Source: Verrucomicrobiales bacterium
GTDB taxonomy: Bacteria; Verrucomicrobiota; Verrucomicrobiia; Limisphaerales; J093
DNA: 64,000 nt
Assembly (NCBI GenBank): GCA_024233215.1
Contig: JACKPW010000013.1
Location: 1 to 64,000 of the forward strand
Reading direction: 5' to 3'
Below are positions 18,337-28,300 of this stretch, piece after piece. A program made the position numbers and the translations under genes. The notes under the pieces were generated by a model. It was not told the DNA's origin and did not search any database. It saw only the letters and a program-made list of their open reading frames with translations. Numbering within the stretch: position 1 is the first letter of the stretch; every line of letters begins with the position of its first letter.

Positions 18337-19851
18337 ATGAGCGGTCCAATCCAACCGAACCAACGAGAATGCCCCGGCTGGCGGCGACGTTCTGCCGGCG
18401 CGTGGGCTTCGGCTGTCCTGTGGCTTGGAGTGCTCGGGTGCCGGGTGGGGCCGGATTATCAACCTCCGGAAGTCCGGGTTCCCGATGCCTGGCATCAGGC
18501 GGCGGCGGTGGACGTCAGTTCCCCGGCATCCTCCCTCGTCCGTTGGTGGACGCTGTTTCAGGATCCGACCCTGGAAGCGCTGATCAACCGGGCGTCAACC
18601 GGCAACCTCAACCTGAAAATTGCCGCGGCCCGCATCGACGAGGCCCGGGCGTTGCGGGGGGTGGCCCGATCCGGTTTGTTGCCGCAGGTGAACGCCACGG
18701 GCAACGCCCAGGTGATGCGTTTCAGCGAGGCCACGACGCCTGTGCCGCCGGGCGGGGATCGGCAGACCGGATTCTACAGCGTCGGCGCGGCCGCTTCGTG
18801 GGAACTGGACGTCTGGGGGCGGGTGCGACGCGCGATGGAATCCGCCGATGCCAGCCTCGCGGCCAGTGTGGAGGATTATCGCGACACTCTGGTCATTCTG
18901 AACGCGGAGATCGCGGCCACCTATGTCGAGGTGCGCACCTTGCAGGAGCGCATCCGGTATGCGGAACAAAACGCGGCGATGCAGGCGGAGACCCTGCAAC
19001 TCACACGCAACCTGAACGACGCCGGCCTGGTGGGGGATCTGGACGTCAGCCAGGCCAGCTTGAATCTCGCCCGTACGCGTTCGGCGATTCCGAGTTACCG
19101 GGCGGGGCTGGACCAGTCAATCAACCGATTGGGCGTGTTGCTGGGCCATTCGCCGGACGCCCTGCATGCCGAACTGGTGGAGCCCGCCCCCATTCCGACA
19201 CCCCCGCAGGGGATTCTGGCAGGCGTTCCGGCCAACCTCCTGCGCCAACGTCCCGACATCCGCCGCGCGGAGCGGTTGTTGGCCGCCCAGACCGCCCGCG
19301 TGGGTGTGGCCACGGCGGATCTTTATCCGCAGCTCAGTCTTCCCGGCACGCTTACCCTGGAGGCGTTCGATCCGGGGAACCTCGACGGCAGCAGCCTGGC
19401 CTACGCATTTGGGCCGGCGCTGCGCTGGAACCTCTTCTCCGGCGGGCGCATCCGAAACACCATCCGGGCTGAGGAGGCCCGCACCGCGCAGTCTCTGCAT
19501 GCTTACGAGCAGACGGTCCTGCTGGCGCTCGAGGATACGGAAAACAGCCTGGTAGCTGTCGCGCGGGAACGCGACCGGCAGGTGGAAGTCATTCAAGCCC
19601 GGGACTCGGCGCGAACCTCGGTCGGCCTCGTGAAGGATCTTTATCGCAGTGGTCTGACCCATTTTCAAAACGTCCTCGACATGGAACGTTCCCTGGCCGT
19701 CGAGGAGGACAACCTCGCGGTCAGCCGGGGGGCGCTGGCGGCCGATGCCGTGGCGGTGTATCGGGCGCTTGGGGGCGGTTGGGATCCGCAATCAACGCCA
19801 CCGCCCGGGGCGGGAACGAAGGCTGCCACCACGGATGTCGCGAACCCCTGA
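18337..19851 (+). CDS. RND efflux outer-membrane factor (NodT/OprM family lipoprotein)
   Basis: A 504-residue TolC-like protein. The N-terminus ends in a lipobox-like LGVLGC followed by RVGPDYQPPEV, the usual start of NodT-family lipoproteins. Two long OEP repeats follow; ARIDEARALRGVARSGLLPQ and RQRPDIRRAERLLAAQTARV are the signature helices. First gene of a three-gene efflux operon; the adaptor gene begins 26 bp downstream. Confidence 0.92.
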   Translation: MSGPIQPNQRECPGWRRRSAGAWASAVLWLGVLGCRVGPDYQPPEVRVPDAWHQAAAVDVSSPASSLVRWWTLFQDPTLEALINRASTGNLNLKIAAARIDEARALRGVARSGLLPQVNATGNAQVMRFSEATTPVPPGGDRQTGFYSVGAAASWELDVWGRVRRAMESADASLAASVEDYRDTLVILNAEIAATYVEVRTLQERIRYAEQNAAMQAETLQLTRNLNDAGLVGDLDVSQASLNLARTRSAIPSYRAGLDQSINRLGVLLGHSPDALHAELVEPAPIPTPPQGILAGVPANLLRQRPDIRRAERLLAAQTARVGVATADLYPQLSLPGTLTLEAFDPGNLDGSSLAYAFGPALRWNLFSGGRIRNTIRAEEARTAQSLHAYEQTVLLALEDTENSLVAVARERDRQVEVIQARDSARTSVGLVKDLYRSGLTHFQNVLDMERSLAVEEDNLAVSRGALAADAVAVYRALGGGWDPQSTPPPGAGTKAATTDVANP

Positions 19852-19877
19852 TCCAGAACCTTTCTCCGGTTCACACC

Positions 19878-21017
19878 ATGCCCAAACTTACTGCCCTGCG
19901 AATTGCCCCCTGCCTGGCGCTGCTATGGCTGGCGGGGGGCTGTTCCAAGCCCAATACTTTCGCGCCCCCGCCCCCCCCGGAGGTGACGGTCGCCCCGCCT
20001 GAAGTCCGGGACGTGACCGTGCCCGTCAGCCTGCCCGGTCGGTTGCGGGCCCGTGACGCGATCGAGATCCGGGCGCGGATCAGCGGCTATCTCCGTTCGG
20101 TCGATTTCACCGACGGCGCGGTGGTGGAGCAGGGGGCGCAGCTTTGCGTCATCGAGCCGGAGCCCTACGTGGCTGCGCTGAAAGCGGCCGAGGCCACCCT
20201 GGAGGCCGCGAAGGCGAGTGAGGGAATTGCACAGACGAACTACGAACGCCGGCGTCAGGCCTACGAAACGCGGGCCATCTCTGAAATCGATCTCCTGAAG
20301 GCGCAGGCGGATCTGGACGCGGCGAAGGCGGCGGTCCTGGAACGGGAAGCGGCCGTCGCCCAGGCGCGGATCAACCTCTCCTATACCACGAACACCGCCC
20401 CGGCGGCGGGGCGCCTGGGACGACGATTGGTGAGCGCGGGGAATCTGGTCGGCAACGGCCAGGCGACCCTCATCACCACGCTGGTGGTGGAGGATCCCAT
20501 CGACTGCTATGCCAACGTCAGTGAACGGCGATTGATCGAGGCGATGAGCCGGCGATCCCAGCAAGACCGCTCGGTGACGAACCTGGTCACGGTCCAACTC
20601 CGTCTGGCTGACGGCTCCGTGCAGGCGCAGTCCGGCACCCTCGACTTCGTCGACAACCGGGTGGATCCCGAGACCGGCACCATCGAGTTGAGGGCGCGCT
20701 TCCCCAACCCGAACCTCAACCTGGTTTCCGGTTTCTACGGTGAGATCCTGGTGCCTCAGGACTATGCGAATGCGGTCCTCGTGCCGGATCTTTGCGTCCA
20801 ACGCGACATCGGCGGGACCTACGTCCTGGTGGTCGGAGCCGAGGACAAGGTGGAAAGCCGCTACGTCGAAACCGGTCCCAAGGTGGGCGACCGGCGCATC
20901 ATTTCCAAGGGACTCCAGGGCGACGAGCGCGTCATCGTCGTCGGCCTGCAACGTGCCCGACCGGGCGTTCAGGTGACTCCGGCAAGCGGGACCAAGGCGG
21001 AGGAGAAACCGGAATGA
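19878..21017 (+). CDS. RND efflux periplasmic adaptor (membrane fusion protein, HlyD/AcrA type)
   Basis: A 379-residue adaptor starting at ATG 19878 with a lipobox (LLWLAGGC) after the hydrophobic signal. The lipoyl half motifs (GRLRARDAIEIRARISGYLR, and SAGNLVGNGQ after the hairpin), a coiled-coil hairpin (YERRRQAYETRAISEIDLLK), and the beta-barrel and membrane-proximal domains are all present. A longer frame from 19779 overlaps the previous gene and lacks the signal at its start. Followed after 65 bp by the pump gene. Confidence 0.92.
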   Translation: MPKLTALRIAPCLALLWLAGGCSKPNTFAPPPPPEVTVAPPEVRDVTVPVSLPGRLRARDAIEIRARISGYLRSVDFTDGAVVEQGAQLCVIEPEPYVAALKAAEATLEAAKASEGIAQTNYERRRQAYETRAISEIDLLKAQADLDAAKAAVLEREAAVAQARINLSYTTNTAPAAGRLGRRLVSAGNLVGNGQATLITTLVVEDPIDCYANVSERRLIEAMSRRSQQDRSVTNLVTVQLRLADGSVQAQSGTLDFVDNRVDPETGTIELRARFPNPNLNLVSGFYGEILVPQDYANAVLVPDLCVQRDIGGTYVLVVGAEDKVESRYVETGPKVGDRRIISKGLQGDERVIVVGLQRARPGVQVTPASGTKAEEKPE

Positions 21018-21082
21018 AAGCCCGGAAGATCGCCAGCGGGTCGCCCGGCCCCCAACGTTGACCCCTCGTCTCCCCCGGCGTC

Positions 21083-24000
21083 ATGTTCACCCACTTCTTC
21101 ATCCGACGACCGATCTTCGCGGCGACAATCTCGTTCGTGATCCTGTTGATCGGCGGGTTCTCGCTGGTGTCGCTCCCGGTGGACCGTTATCCGGACATTG
21201 CGCCGCCGACCGTCACGGTGAGCGCGGCCTATCCCGGCGCCGATGCCCGCACGGTCGCGGAAACGGTGGCCACCCCCATCGAGCAGGAGGTCAACGGCGT
21301 CGAGAACATGATCTACATGGAAAGCGTCAGTGCGAACGACGGTTCCATGAGTCTGACGGTCACCTTCGAAACCGGGACCGACCTGGACATGGCGAATGTG
21401 CTGGTTCAGAACCGGGTCAATGCGGCGACCTCGAAGCTGCCCGAGGAGGTCCGTCGCATGGGCATCAAGGTCGAGAAGAAGATGACCAGCGCCAACCTGT
21501 TCGTCGCCTTCAACAGTCCGGACGGTTCGCGGGACGATTTCTACCTCGCCAATTATCTCAACCTGAACATCAAGGATGAGATCGCCCGCGTGAACGGGGT
21601 GGGCAAGGTCCAGACCTTCGGCGTCGGGGAGTTTTCCATCCGGCTCTGGCTGGATCCCGACAAGCTGCAGGCCGCCCGGTTGACTGCCGACGAGGTGGTG
21701 GCGGCGGTCCGTTCCCAGAACCGCCAGGTGGCCGCCGGCCAGATCGGGGAGCCGCCGGCACCGGAGGGGCAGGCGTATCAATACGTCGTCAACGTCAAGG
21801 GCCGCCTGGCCAGTGAGGAGGAATTCGGCAACATCGTCATCAAGACCGGCGAGGACGGTCGTATGCTTCGTGTGCGTGACGTGGCCCGGGTGGAGTTGGG
21901 GTCGGACACCTACCTGTTCTCCGCGCGGTTGGACGGCAAGCCTTGTGCGGCCATGTCGGTGTATCAGATTCCCGGGGCCAACGCCCTGGCCGTGGCGGAC
22001 GGGGTGAAGGCGAAACTCGACAGCCTGGCGGCGCGGTTTCCTGACGGGGTCGGTTACCAGGTGGTCTATGACAACACCAAGATCATCCGGGCCTCCATTG
22101 AGGAGATGATCGTGACCCTGTTCATCACCCTCGCCCTGGTGGTGTTCACGGTGTACCTGTTCCTGCAGGACTTCCGGGCCACCCTGATCCCGTCGCTGAC
22201 GATTCCCGTTTCGCTGGTCGGCACGTTCGCGGCGTTGTCGGCGCTGGGATTCTCGATCAACCAGTTTACGCTTTTCGGCCTGATCCTGGTCATCGGCATC
22301 GTGGTCGATGACGCCATTGTGGTGGTGGAGAACTGCTCCGTTCACCTGGACAAGGGGGTGACCGATCCCAAGGAGGCCGCCCGTCGCGCAATGAACGAGG
22401 TGACCGGGCCGGTCATCGCCACCACACTCGTGCTGCTGGCCGTGTTCGTGCCGACCGCTTTCATGGAGGGAATCACCGGCATCCTGTTCCAGCAGTTCGC
22501 CGTCACGATATCGGTGGCGACAGTGTTCAGTTCGATCAACGCGCTGACCCTGAGCCCGGCGTTGTGCGGGGTGCTGTTGAAGCCGGTGGACCGTTCGCGG
22601 CAGTTCGTGGTCTGGCGGATGTTCAACGGCGTGCTGGACAAGGCGACCGGTGTGCTGGGCGTCGTCGTGGGTTCGGTGATGCGGCGGGCGGTGGTGGGGC
22701 TCATCGTGTTCGTCGGGTTGATCGTGGCGGCGGGATTCGGTTTCAGCCGGTTGCCCGGTGCCTTTGTGCCCCAGGAAGACGAGGGCTACTGCATTGTGGC
22801 GGTGCAACTACCCGACGCCGCCTCCCAGGAGCGGACCCGGGCTGTCATGCAGAAGGTGGAAGCGGTGGTGCAGAACACCGCCGGGGTCCATGTGAACCTC
22901 GTGATCACCGGCTTCTCGTTGCTGGACGGGGCCGTCGTGCCAAACTGCGGCTTCTGTTACGTGGTGTTTGACGATTGGTCCGAACGTGGCCCCGACCGAA
23001 GCCAGGCCGCCATTTTGCGGCAGATGAACGGGCAGTTCCGGGGCATCCAGGAGGCGGTGGTGTTTGCCTTCGCGCCGCCCTCGCTTCCCGGCGTCGGATT
23101 GGCCGGCGGGTTCTCCGTGCAGTTGCAGGCCCGCGAGGGGGCCGACCTGAACACGCTCCAGAACGTTGCGAACGAGTTCATCGAGGATGGCAATGCCCAG
23201 TCCGGTCTGACTGGAATGAGCACCACCTTCAGCGCCAACACGCCGCAGTTGTTCGTGGACATCGATCGTGACCAGGTGCTTGCCAAGAACATCCCGATGG
23301 ATTCGGTGTTCAATGCCCTCCAGTACTTCCTCGGCTCCGTCTACATCAACGACGTGACGCTGTTCAACCGGGTGTTCAAGGTGAAGGCACAGGCGGAGCC
23401 GCGATTCCGGGGTGAGCCCGATCAAATCCGCCGGCTGGAGGTCCGGAACCGCGCCGGGGAAATGGTGCCGCTCGGCGCGGTGGTGGACGTGCAGGAGGTG
23501 CTGGGACCGCAGACGGTCAAGCGCTACAACCTCTATCCCGCCGCCAAGATCATGGGGCAGCCGGCCGCGGGTTACAGCTCGGGCCAGGCCATGGACATCA
23601 TCGAGGACATGGCGGCCAAGAAACTGCCGCAGAACATGGGCATCGAGTGGACCGAGCTTTCCTACCAGGAACGGGCCGCGTCAGGTTCCGCGAACGTCAT
23701 CTTCCTGATCGCCGTCGTGCTGGTCTACCTGGTGCTGGCCGCGCAGTATGAGAGCTGGACCATCCCGGTCTCCGTCTGCCTCGCGGTACCCACCGCCCTG
23801 CTGGGGGCGGTGGTGGGACTGATCGCCCGCAGCTATGCCAACGACGTCTACGCCCAGGTCGGGATCGTGCTGTTGATCGGCCTGTCCACCAAGAGCGCGA
23901 TCTTGATCGCGGAATTTGCCAAGGCCCAGCGGGATGAGGGCAAGCCGGTTTTCGAGGCGGCAATGAGCGCCGCCAAACTTCGGTTCCGTGCCGTGCTCAT

Positions 24001-24202
24001 GACGGCCTTCTCGTTTATCCTCGGTGTGATCCCCCTGCTGGTCGCCAGCGGCGCCGGCGCCGAAAGCCGGAAGATCATCGGGACGACCGTCTTCGCCGGC
24101 ATGATGGTGGCCACCTGCGTCAGCGTCATCGCCGTCCCCATGCTCTACTACATCGTCCAAAGCACCGTGGAGAAGTTCCGCCCCAAAGGGGTCGGTTCTT
24201 GA
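21083..24202 (+). CDS. RND multidrug efflux pump, HAE1 family (AcrB/MexB-like)
   Basis: A 1039-residue inner-membrane transporter. The N-terminus MFTHFFIRRPIFAATISFVI is the family hallmark. TM4 carries the proton-relay pair in GIVVDDAIVVVEN (two Asp), and the second repeat has IVLLIGLSTKSAILIAEFAK. Two large periplasmic loops and 12 membrane segments fit AcrB. With the two genes upstream it forms a complete tripartite pump that exports hydrophobic or amphiphilic compounds using the proton gradient. No regulator lies next to the operon. Confidence 0.96.
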   Translation: MFTHFFIRRPIFAATISFVILLIGGFSLVSLPVDRYPDIAPPTVTVSAAYPGADARTVAETVATPIEQEVNGVENMIYMESVSANDGSMSLTVTFETGTDLDMANVLVQNRVNAATSKLPEEVRRMGIKVEKKMTSANLFVAFNSPDGSRDDFYLANYLNLNIKDEIARVNGVGKVQTFGVGEFSIRLWLDPDKLQAARLTADEVVAAVRSQNRQVAAGQIGEPPAPEGQAYQYVVNVKGRLASEEEFGNIVIKTGEDGRMLRVRDVARVELGSDTYLFSARLDGKPCAAMSVYQIPGANALAVADGVKAKLDSLAARFPDGVGYQVVYDNTKIIRASIEEMIVTLFITLALVVFTVYLFLQDFRATLIPSLTIPVSLVGTFAALSALGFSINQFTLFGLILVIGIVVDDAIVVVENCSVHLDKGVTDPKEAARRAMNEVTGPVIATTLVLLAVFVPTAFMEGITGILFQQFAVTISVATVFSSINALTLSPALCGVLLKPVDRSRQFVVWRMFNGVLDKATGVLGVVVGSVMRRAVVGLIVFVGLIVAAGFGFSRLPGAFVPQEDEGYCIVAVQLPDAASQERTRAVMQKVEAVVQNTAGVHVNLVITGFSLLDGAVVPNCGFCYVVFDDWSERGPDRSQAAILRQMNGQFRGIQEAVVFAFAPPSLPGVGLAGGFSVQLQAREGADLNTLQNVANEFIEDGNAQSGLTGMSTTFSANTPQLFVDIDRDQVLAKNIPMDSVFNALQYFLGSVYINDVTLFNRVFKVKAQAEPRFRGEPDQIRRLEVRNRAGEMVPLGAVVDVQEVLGPQTVKRYNLYPAAKIMGQPAAGYSSGQAMDIIEDMAAKKLPQNMGIEWTELSYQERAASGSANVIFLIAVVLVYLVLAAQYESWTIPVSVCLAVPTALLGAVVGLIARSYANDVYAQVGIVLLIGLSTKSAILIAEFAKAQRDEGKPVFEAAMSAAKLRFRAVLMTAFSFILGVIPLLVASGAGAESRKIIGTTVFAGMMVATCVSVIAVPMLYYIVQSTVEKFRPKGVGS

Positions 24203-24255
24203 TATTGTCACATGCCGACGCGTGGCGAATCCCAAGCCGGGCGGAGGATCTCGAA

Positions 24256-24984
24256 GTGAGACTCCTCCGGCAGCTGGCTGCGCGCGCCGCCGTGGGTGCC
24301 ACGTTGTGTACCCGGGTGCTCCCTGTGACCTCACAAACGGTGGTGATCAGTGCCGTGCCGGCGACCCCGGACCGGTTGGAACAGGTCGAGACCGGAGTCC
24401 GGGAGGCGTTGGCCGATTTGGCCCCGTCGGGCAACGACGTTGAGCGGGTTCGCAAGGCCCTTCACGAAGTGAAGTCCCTCTCAAGTCGGTCGATCCTGGA
24501 CACCAACGAGAGAGCGGCGGCCGCGGAACGCATCCTCCGCCTGCGCCTTCGTCTTTGGGCCGGCGCGCAGGAGGCTTTGGTGAAGGCCCGCTCCGAGGCG
24601 GCGAGCACGGGCATCGCGGTCATCCGGATCCCTCCGCCTTTCAAGGTGAATGATGAGGACCACTTCGTGGACCTGGAAGGCCATCTCTTCAAGGGGGAGG
24701 AGGCACGGCTGGCCTACGCACGAGCTGTTGCGGAGAATCGGAGGCGGGTCGCAGTGCTGGAACGGGAGCACACACTCGACCGTTTGACCTTGGAAGCCCG
24801 TGCCTTCGCGATGGGCCTGATGGTGCCTTATCTGCGGGATGCAGCGGGGCGGGAACGCCTGCAGCAGATTCTCCGCGAGGAGATGAAGAACAAGGCCACT
24901 CGGGTTCTGTGCCTCGAGGAACTGGCCCAGCGTAATCCCGGGGCTCGCGAATTGCTTGCCAGGGAGTGCGCGGATGGGCAGTAG
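24256..24984 (+). CDS. Protein of unknown function (242 residues)
   Basis: A GTG start at 24256 is chosen because GGAGG lies 8 bases upstream; a TTG at 24199 overlapping the pump stop is the alternative. The product is helix-rich and charged (RVRKALHEVKSLSSRSILDT, ERAAAAERILRLRLRLW). A stretch near the N-terminus (TSQTVVISAVPATPDRLEQV) faintly recalls M16 peptidase domains, but no zinc motif is present and I do not assign it. It lies 53 bp after the efflux pump and just before a broken AraC-type regulator fragment. Confidence 0.45.
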   Translation: MRLLRQLAARAAVGATLCTRVLPVTSQTVVISAVPATPDRLEQVETGVREALADLAPSGNDVERVRKALHEVKSLSSRSILDTNERAAAAERILRLRLRLWAGAQEALVKARSEAASTGIAVIRIPPPFKVNDEDHFVDLEGHLFKGEEARLAYARAVAENRRRVAVLEREHTLDRLTLEARAFAMGLMVPYLRDAAGRERLQQILREEMKNKATRVLCLEELAQRNPGARELLARECADGQ

Positions 24985-24991
24985 CCAGTAA

Positions 24992-25285
24992 AGGGAGCAT
25001 GGAGTTTCCCTGCCTGCCGTGTTACGCCGGGCTGAACTGCCGGCGGGTCTTTTCCAGCAGGACAGAATCTACGTCACCACCACTGAGCTGTTTGCGCTCT
25101 GGCGTGCCATCGGCGAGGCCAGCCCCGATCCCGCCATTGGCCTGAAGCTGGGGGCCGAGCCCCGGCTCGAACGCTACCAGCCCACCGCCATTGCCGCCGT
25201 TTGCAGCCGCACCTTTCGCGATGCCTTGCAGCGCATCGCATTCCGAACCGCCGGAGTTCAGCGGGTCATGGATACTCGGGACTGA
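24992..25285 (+). pseudogene. AraC-family regulator fragment (N-terminal ligand-binding part only)
   Basis: The frame after an in-frame TAA reads REHGVSLPAVLRRAELPAGL, FQQDRIYVTTTELFALWRAI and DPAIGLKLGAEPRLERYQPT up to RTFRDALQRIAF. This matches the arabinose-binding-like N-terminal domain of AraC regulators of the Arabinose_bd type. The N-terminus is cut just before EHGVSLPA, and the frame ends after about 98 codons with an unrelated tail (VQRVMDTRD), so the rest of the sensor and the HTH domain are missing. It is a remnant, not a functional regulator. Confidence 0.75.
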
Positions 25286-25300
25286 CCCCGGCTCCGGAAA

Positions 25301-25333
25301 AGGGCCGGAGCGAACGGGGTTCACTCCGGCCCT
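25301..25333 (-). terminator. Rho-independent terminator of the 25367-29272 gene
   Basis: AGGGCCGGAG and CTCCGGCCCT form a perfect 10-bp stem with a 13-base loop, 33 bp past the minus-strand stop; on the minus strand the stem is followed by TTTT. Confidence 0.75.
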
Positions 25334-25366
25334 GCGACGCCGGGATGGCCCGGCTTGAAGAGGTGT

Positions 25367-28300
25367 CTACTTCGATTCCACCCGGTAGAAACGGGTCGCG
25401 TCTCCGAGGGTGTCGGTGACGGTGGCTGCCGCGCCGTCGCCCAGGAGGGTCTCGACCGCGGTCCAGGCCGGCGGGTTCAACGTCTCGGTGGCCTGCACCT
25501 CGTAGGTGACGCCGGCGGTGGTCGCGAAGCGGATGACGGCGTTCACGCCGTCGCTGGTGATCCCCAGCGTCGCCGGTTCCACGATGTCAGGCGGATCCTC
25601 GGTGCGGCTGCGGTAGGCGGGGATCGGGCTTCCCGAGTCGTTAAGGAGGAAACTCAGGCCGGCACCGTCCTTGACGTGCCATTCGAGGCCTGCTCCGCCG
25701 TTACCTTGGAAGTACACCATCCGGAAGGCGTAGACGCCCGCCTTGGTCACTTTGAACAGGGCCGGGAACTGCGGTCGCTCGTCCGTGATGCCGCCGGTGC
25801 GGTCCCGGCCGGCAACGATCAGCGTGGTTTCGCCGGGGACGCGTCCGGCGGTGAGGCGGAAACCGTCATCGCAGTTGACGCCCAGTCGAACCACTCCCGG
25901 CTCGAGATCGAGATAGGTGATGACCTCGACGGAGAAGTTCTCGGTGTTCGGGCTGGTCACGGCCGGGTCGCTCAAGCCGGCCTCGGCGATCAGGCCGTTG
26001 AAGGGATCGCCGTAGGTGACACCGCGGTTGTCCTCCTTGACGACGGAGTTCTGGTTGATGGCGCCGATGCCGGCATCGTCGCCCGCATTGAAGAACAGGC
26101 CGACACCGGTCTGGGAGCCGACCTCGACGCCGTCGAGGTACGCGCGCAGGTCGCCGGTGGTTCCCGCGTTGTCGCCGTCCATCACCAGGACCGCCTGGTA
26201 GGTCCTGCCACGTTCCACGGTACCGATGATGACGATGGGGGTTTTGCCCTCGGATTCAGGGCCGCCCCACGGGGAGGCGGCGGCGTCCGCGTTATCATTC
26301 CAGGCGTGGAAGTGGATCTCTGCGGTTTGCGGATCCGCGGTTTCGGTTCCTGAGAGGTAGATGGAGAGGCCGCGGGTGGTGCCGCCCTGCTCGAAGAGGA
26401 AGGCACGGTACGGGGTGCCGTCGGCGTTGAGTTCCGGCAGCGTGTTGGCCCGGAACCAGAACTCGACGGTCTTGAACTGGTAGCCGTCGTTGGGTGATTT
26501 GGCGTTCAGCGCGGCGTTGTCCGGGATCAGGATCCGGTTGGCGTCAGCCGCCACGAAGGCGATGGCGGGGCTGGCCAGGTTGGGGACGAGTCCGGGCAGC
26601 CCGCGCAGCGGCAGGGTGCTGCCGGTGTTGCTGTTCAGGTTTCCAGCCCAGCCGGCGTTGACCAGGTTCGCCACCTGGGTGCCGGCGAGATCATCCATCG
26701 GCCAGTAGGCATCCGGGCCTTCGCTGAGGACCAACTCACGATAGGTCATCGCTGCTGTGAGGGGCACATCCTGGCTGAACGGGTTGCCGACGAGATCGGT
26801 GACGCCGTTGACCTGCACGGTGTAAAGCACTCCCTCCGTCAGTGTCGAAGTGAGGAGGCTGACCGTTCTGCCGTCGGCGGAGAGAACGATTGAGTTGATC
26901 GTCACGCCGGCGATGGCGTAGTTGCCGGGGGTTTCCGCCGAGGCTTGATCCAGGGTTTCGTTGAAGACCAAGTCGATCCGGTTGACCGGCGCCGGGATGG
27001 CCGCGCCGGAGACGAGGAACGGCGGGATTTCGTCGTTGACGACGGTGAGGGTGGCGGTGGCGCTGACCAATCGGGCGAACGTACCGTCCAGGTTGAAAGC
27101 CTCCACCCGGAACTGCGCACCGCTGTCGGTCAACTGGGCGGAGTCGATGGTGTAATCGGTTCCGTTGGCTCCGGGGATTGCCACGTTGTCACGGAACCAC
27201 TGGTAACCGATGACCCGCGTGGGCGATCCCTCGGCGAGGCAGGTGAAGGTGACCGGGCGGCTTTGCTGTCCGACCTTGCTGACGGGCTCCAGCGTGAAGG
27301 AAATCGGCAGAGCGATCGGCTCGGCAACTTCCATCGGACTGACCCCCGCCGCGAGTTGGGCGATCTTTTCCGCGCTGAGTTCCGAGGCGAAGATGGACAC
27401 GTCATCCACCGCCCCGGGGAAGCCGCGGAACGTGCCGGTCTGGTCGCGTCCACCGATCCAGACGGGGAAGGCGCTGGCACTGGTGATGTCGGTGTTGACC
27501 GCGACGTCCGCCCCGCCCAACTGCGGGTCGAGCACGCCGTCCACGAAATGCTTCACATCATCGTTGCTGGCGGTTCCCGAGTCGGGCAGTTGGGAAACGA
27601 TGTGGTGCCACTGGGCGTCGCGCAGATCCTGCGTGGCCCAGTTGTTGCCGCCCTGGCATTCCGTGCGGACGGTTCCCGTGCTTGGCTCGATGCGGACGTG
27701 GTACTTCAGGCCGTTGCCGGTGGAGTTGCCCCAGGCCAGAATGCCGTTGTCGATGACGGTCTCGCCCGGTCCGGGGGTGAGCTTCACCCAGAGGGAGACC
27801 GTGCGGGCGGCGTTGCCGCCGATGCCGGAGTAATCGGTCGCGGTGTATTGGCTGACTCCGTCATACAGTACGGCGGCCGGATTGGCCCGTGCCCCCAACG
27901 AGGGGACATCGGCGGTCAGCCAGGTCGGTGCGTCCACCAGGGTGCCGTGGTGGTCGCCCACGAGTTCGACGGTCGTGTCGCCCCCGCCCTCGTCAAACGG
28001 CCAGTAGCCTTCCAGATCGGTGGCCAGCAGGACGGCTGCCGTCGAGTCCGGGGCAATCATGTTGCCGGCGACGCTCGCGTCCTTGACCCCGTTCACGGTG
28101 AGGGTCAGGGGATCCGTGTTGAATTCGCTGACCGTCAGCAGAACCTGGGTGTCGGCCCACAGCGTCGCGGCATTCACAGTGACGGCCTGACCGGAGAGAG
28201 CGTAGTTGGCCACGTCCCCTGCCGAGGTCGGGTCGAGCACATCATCAAAAGTGACGAGGATGCCGTGGGGATTCCCGGAACCCCGTGCCTTGACGATGAC

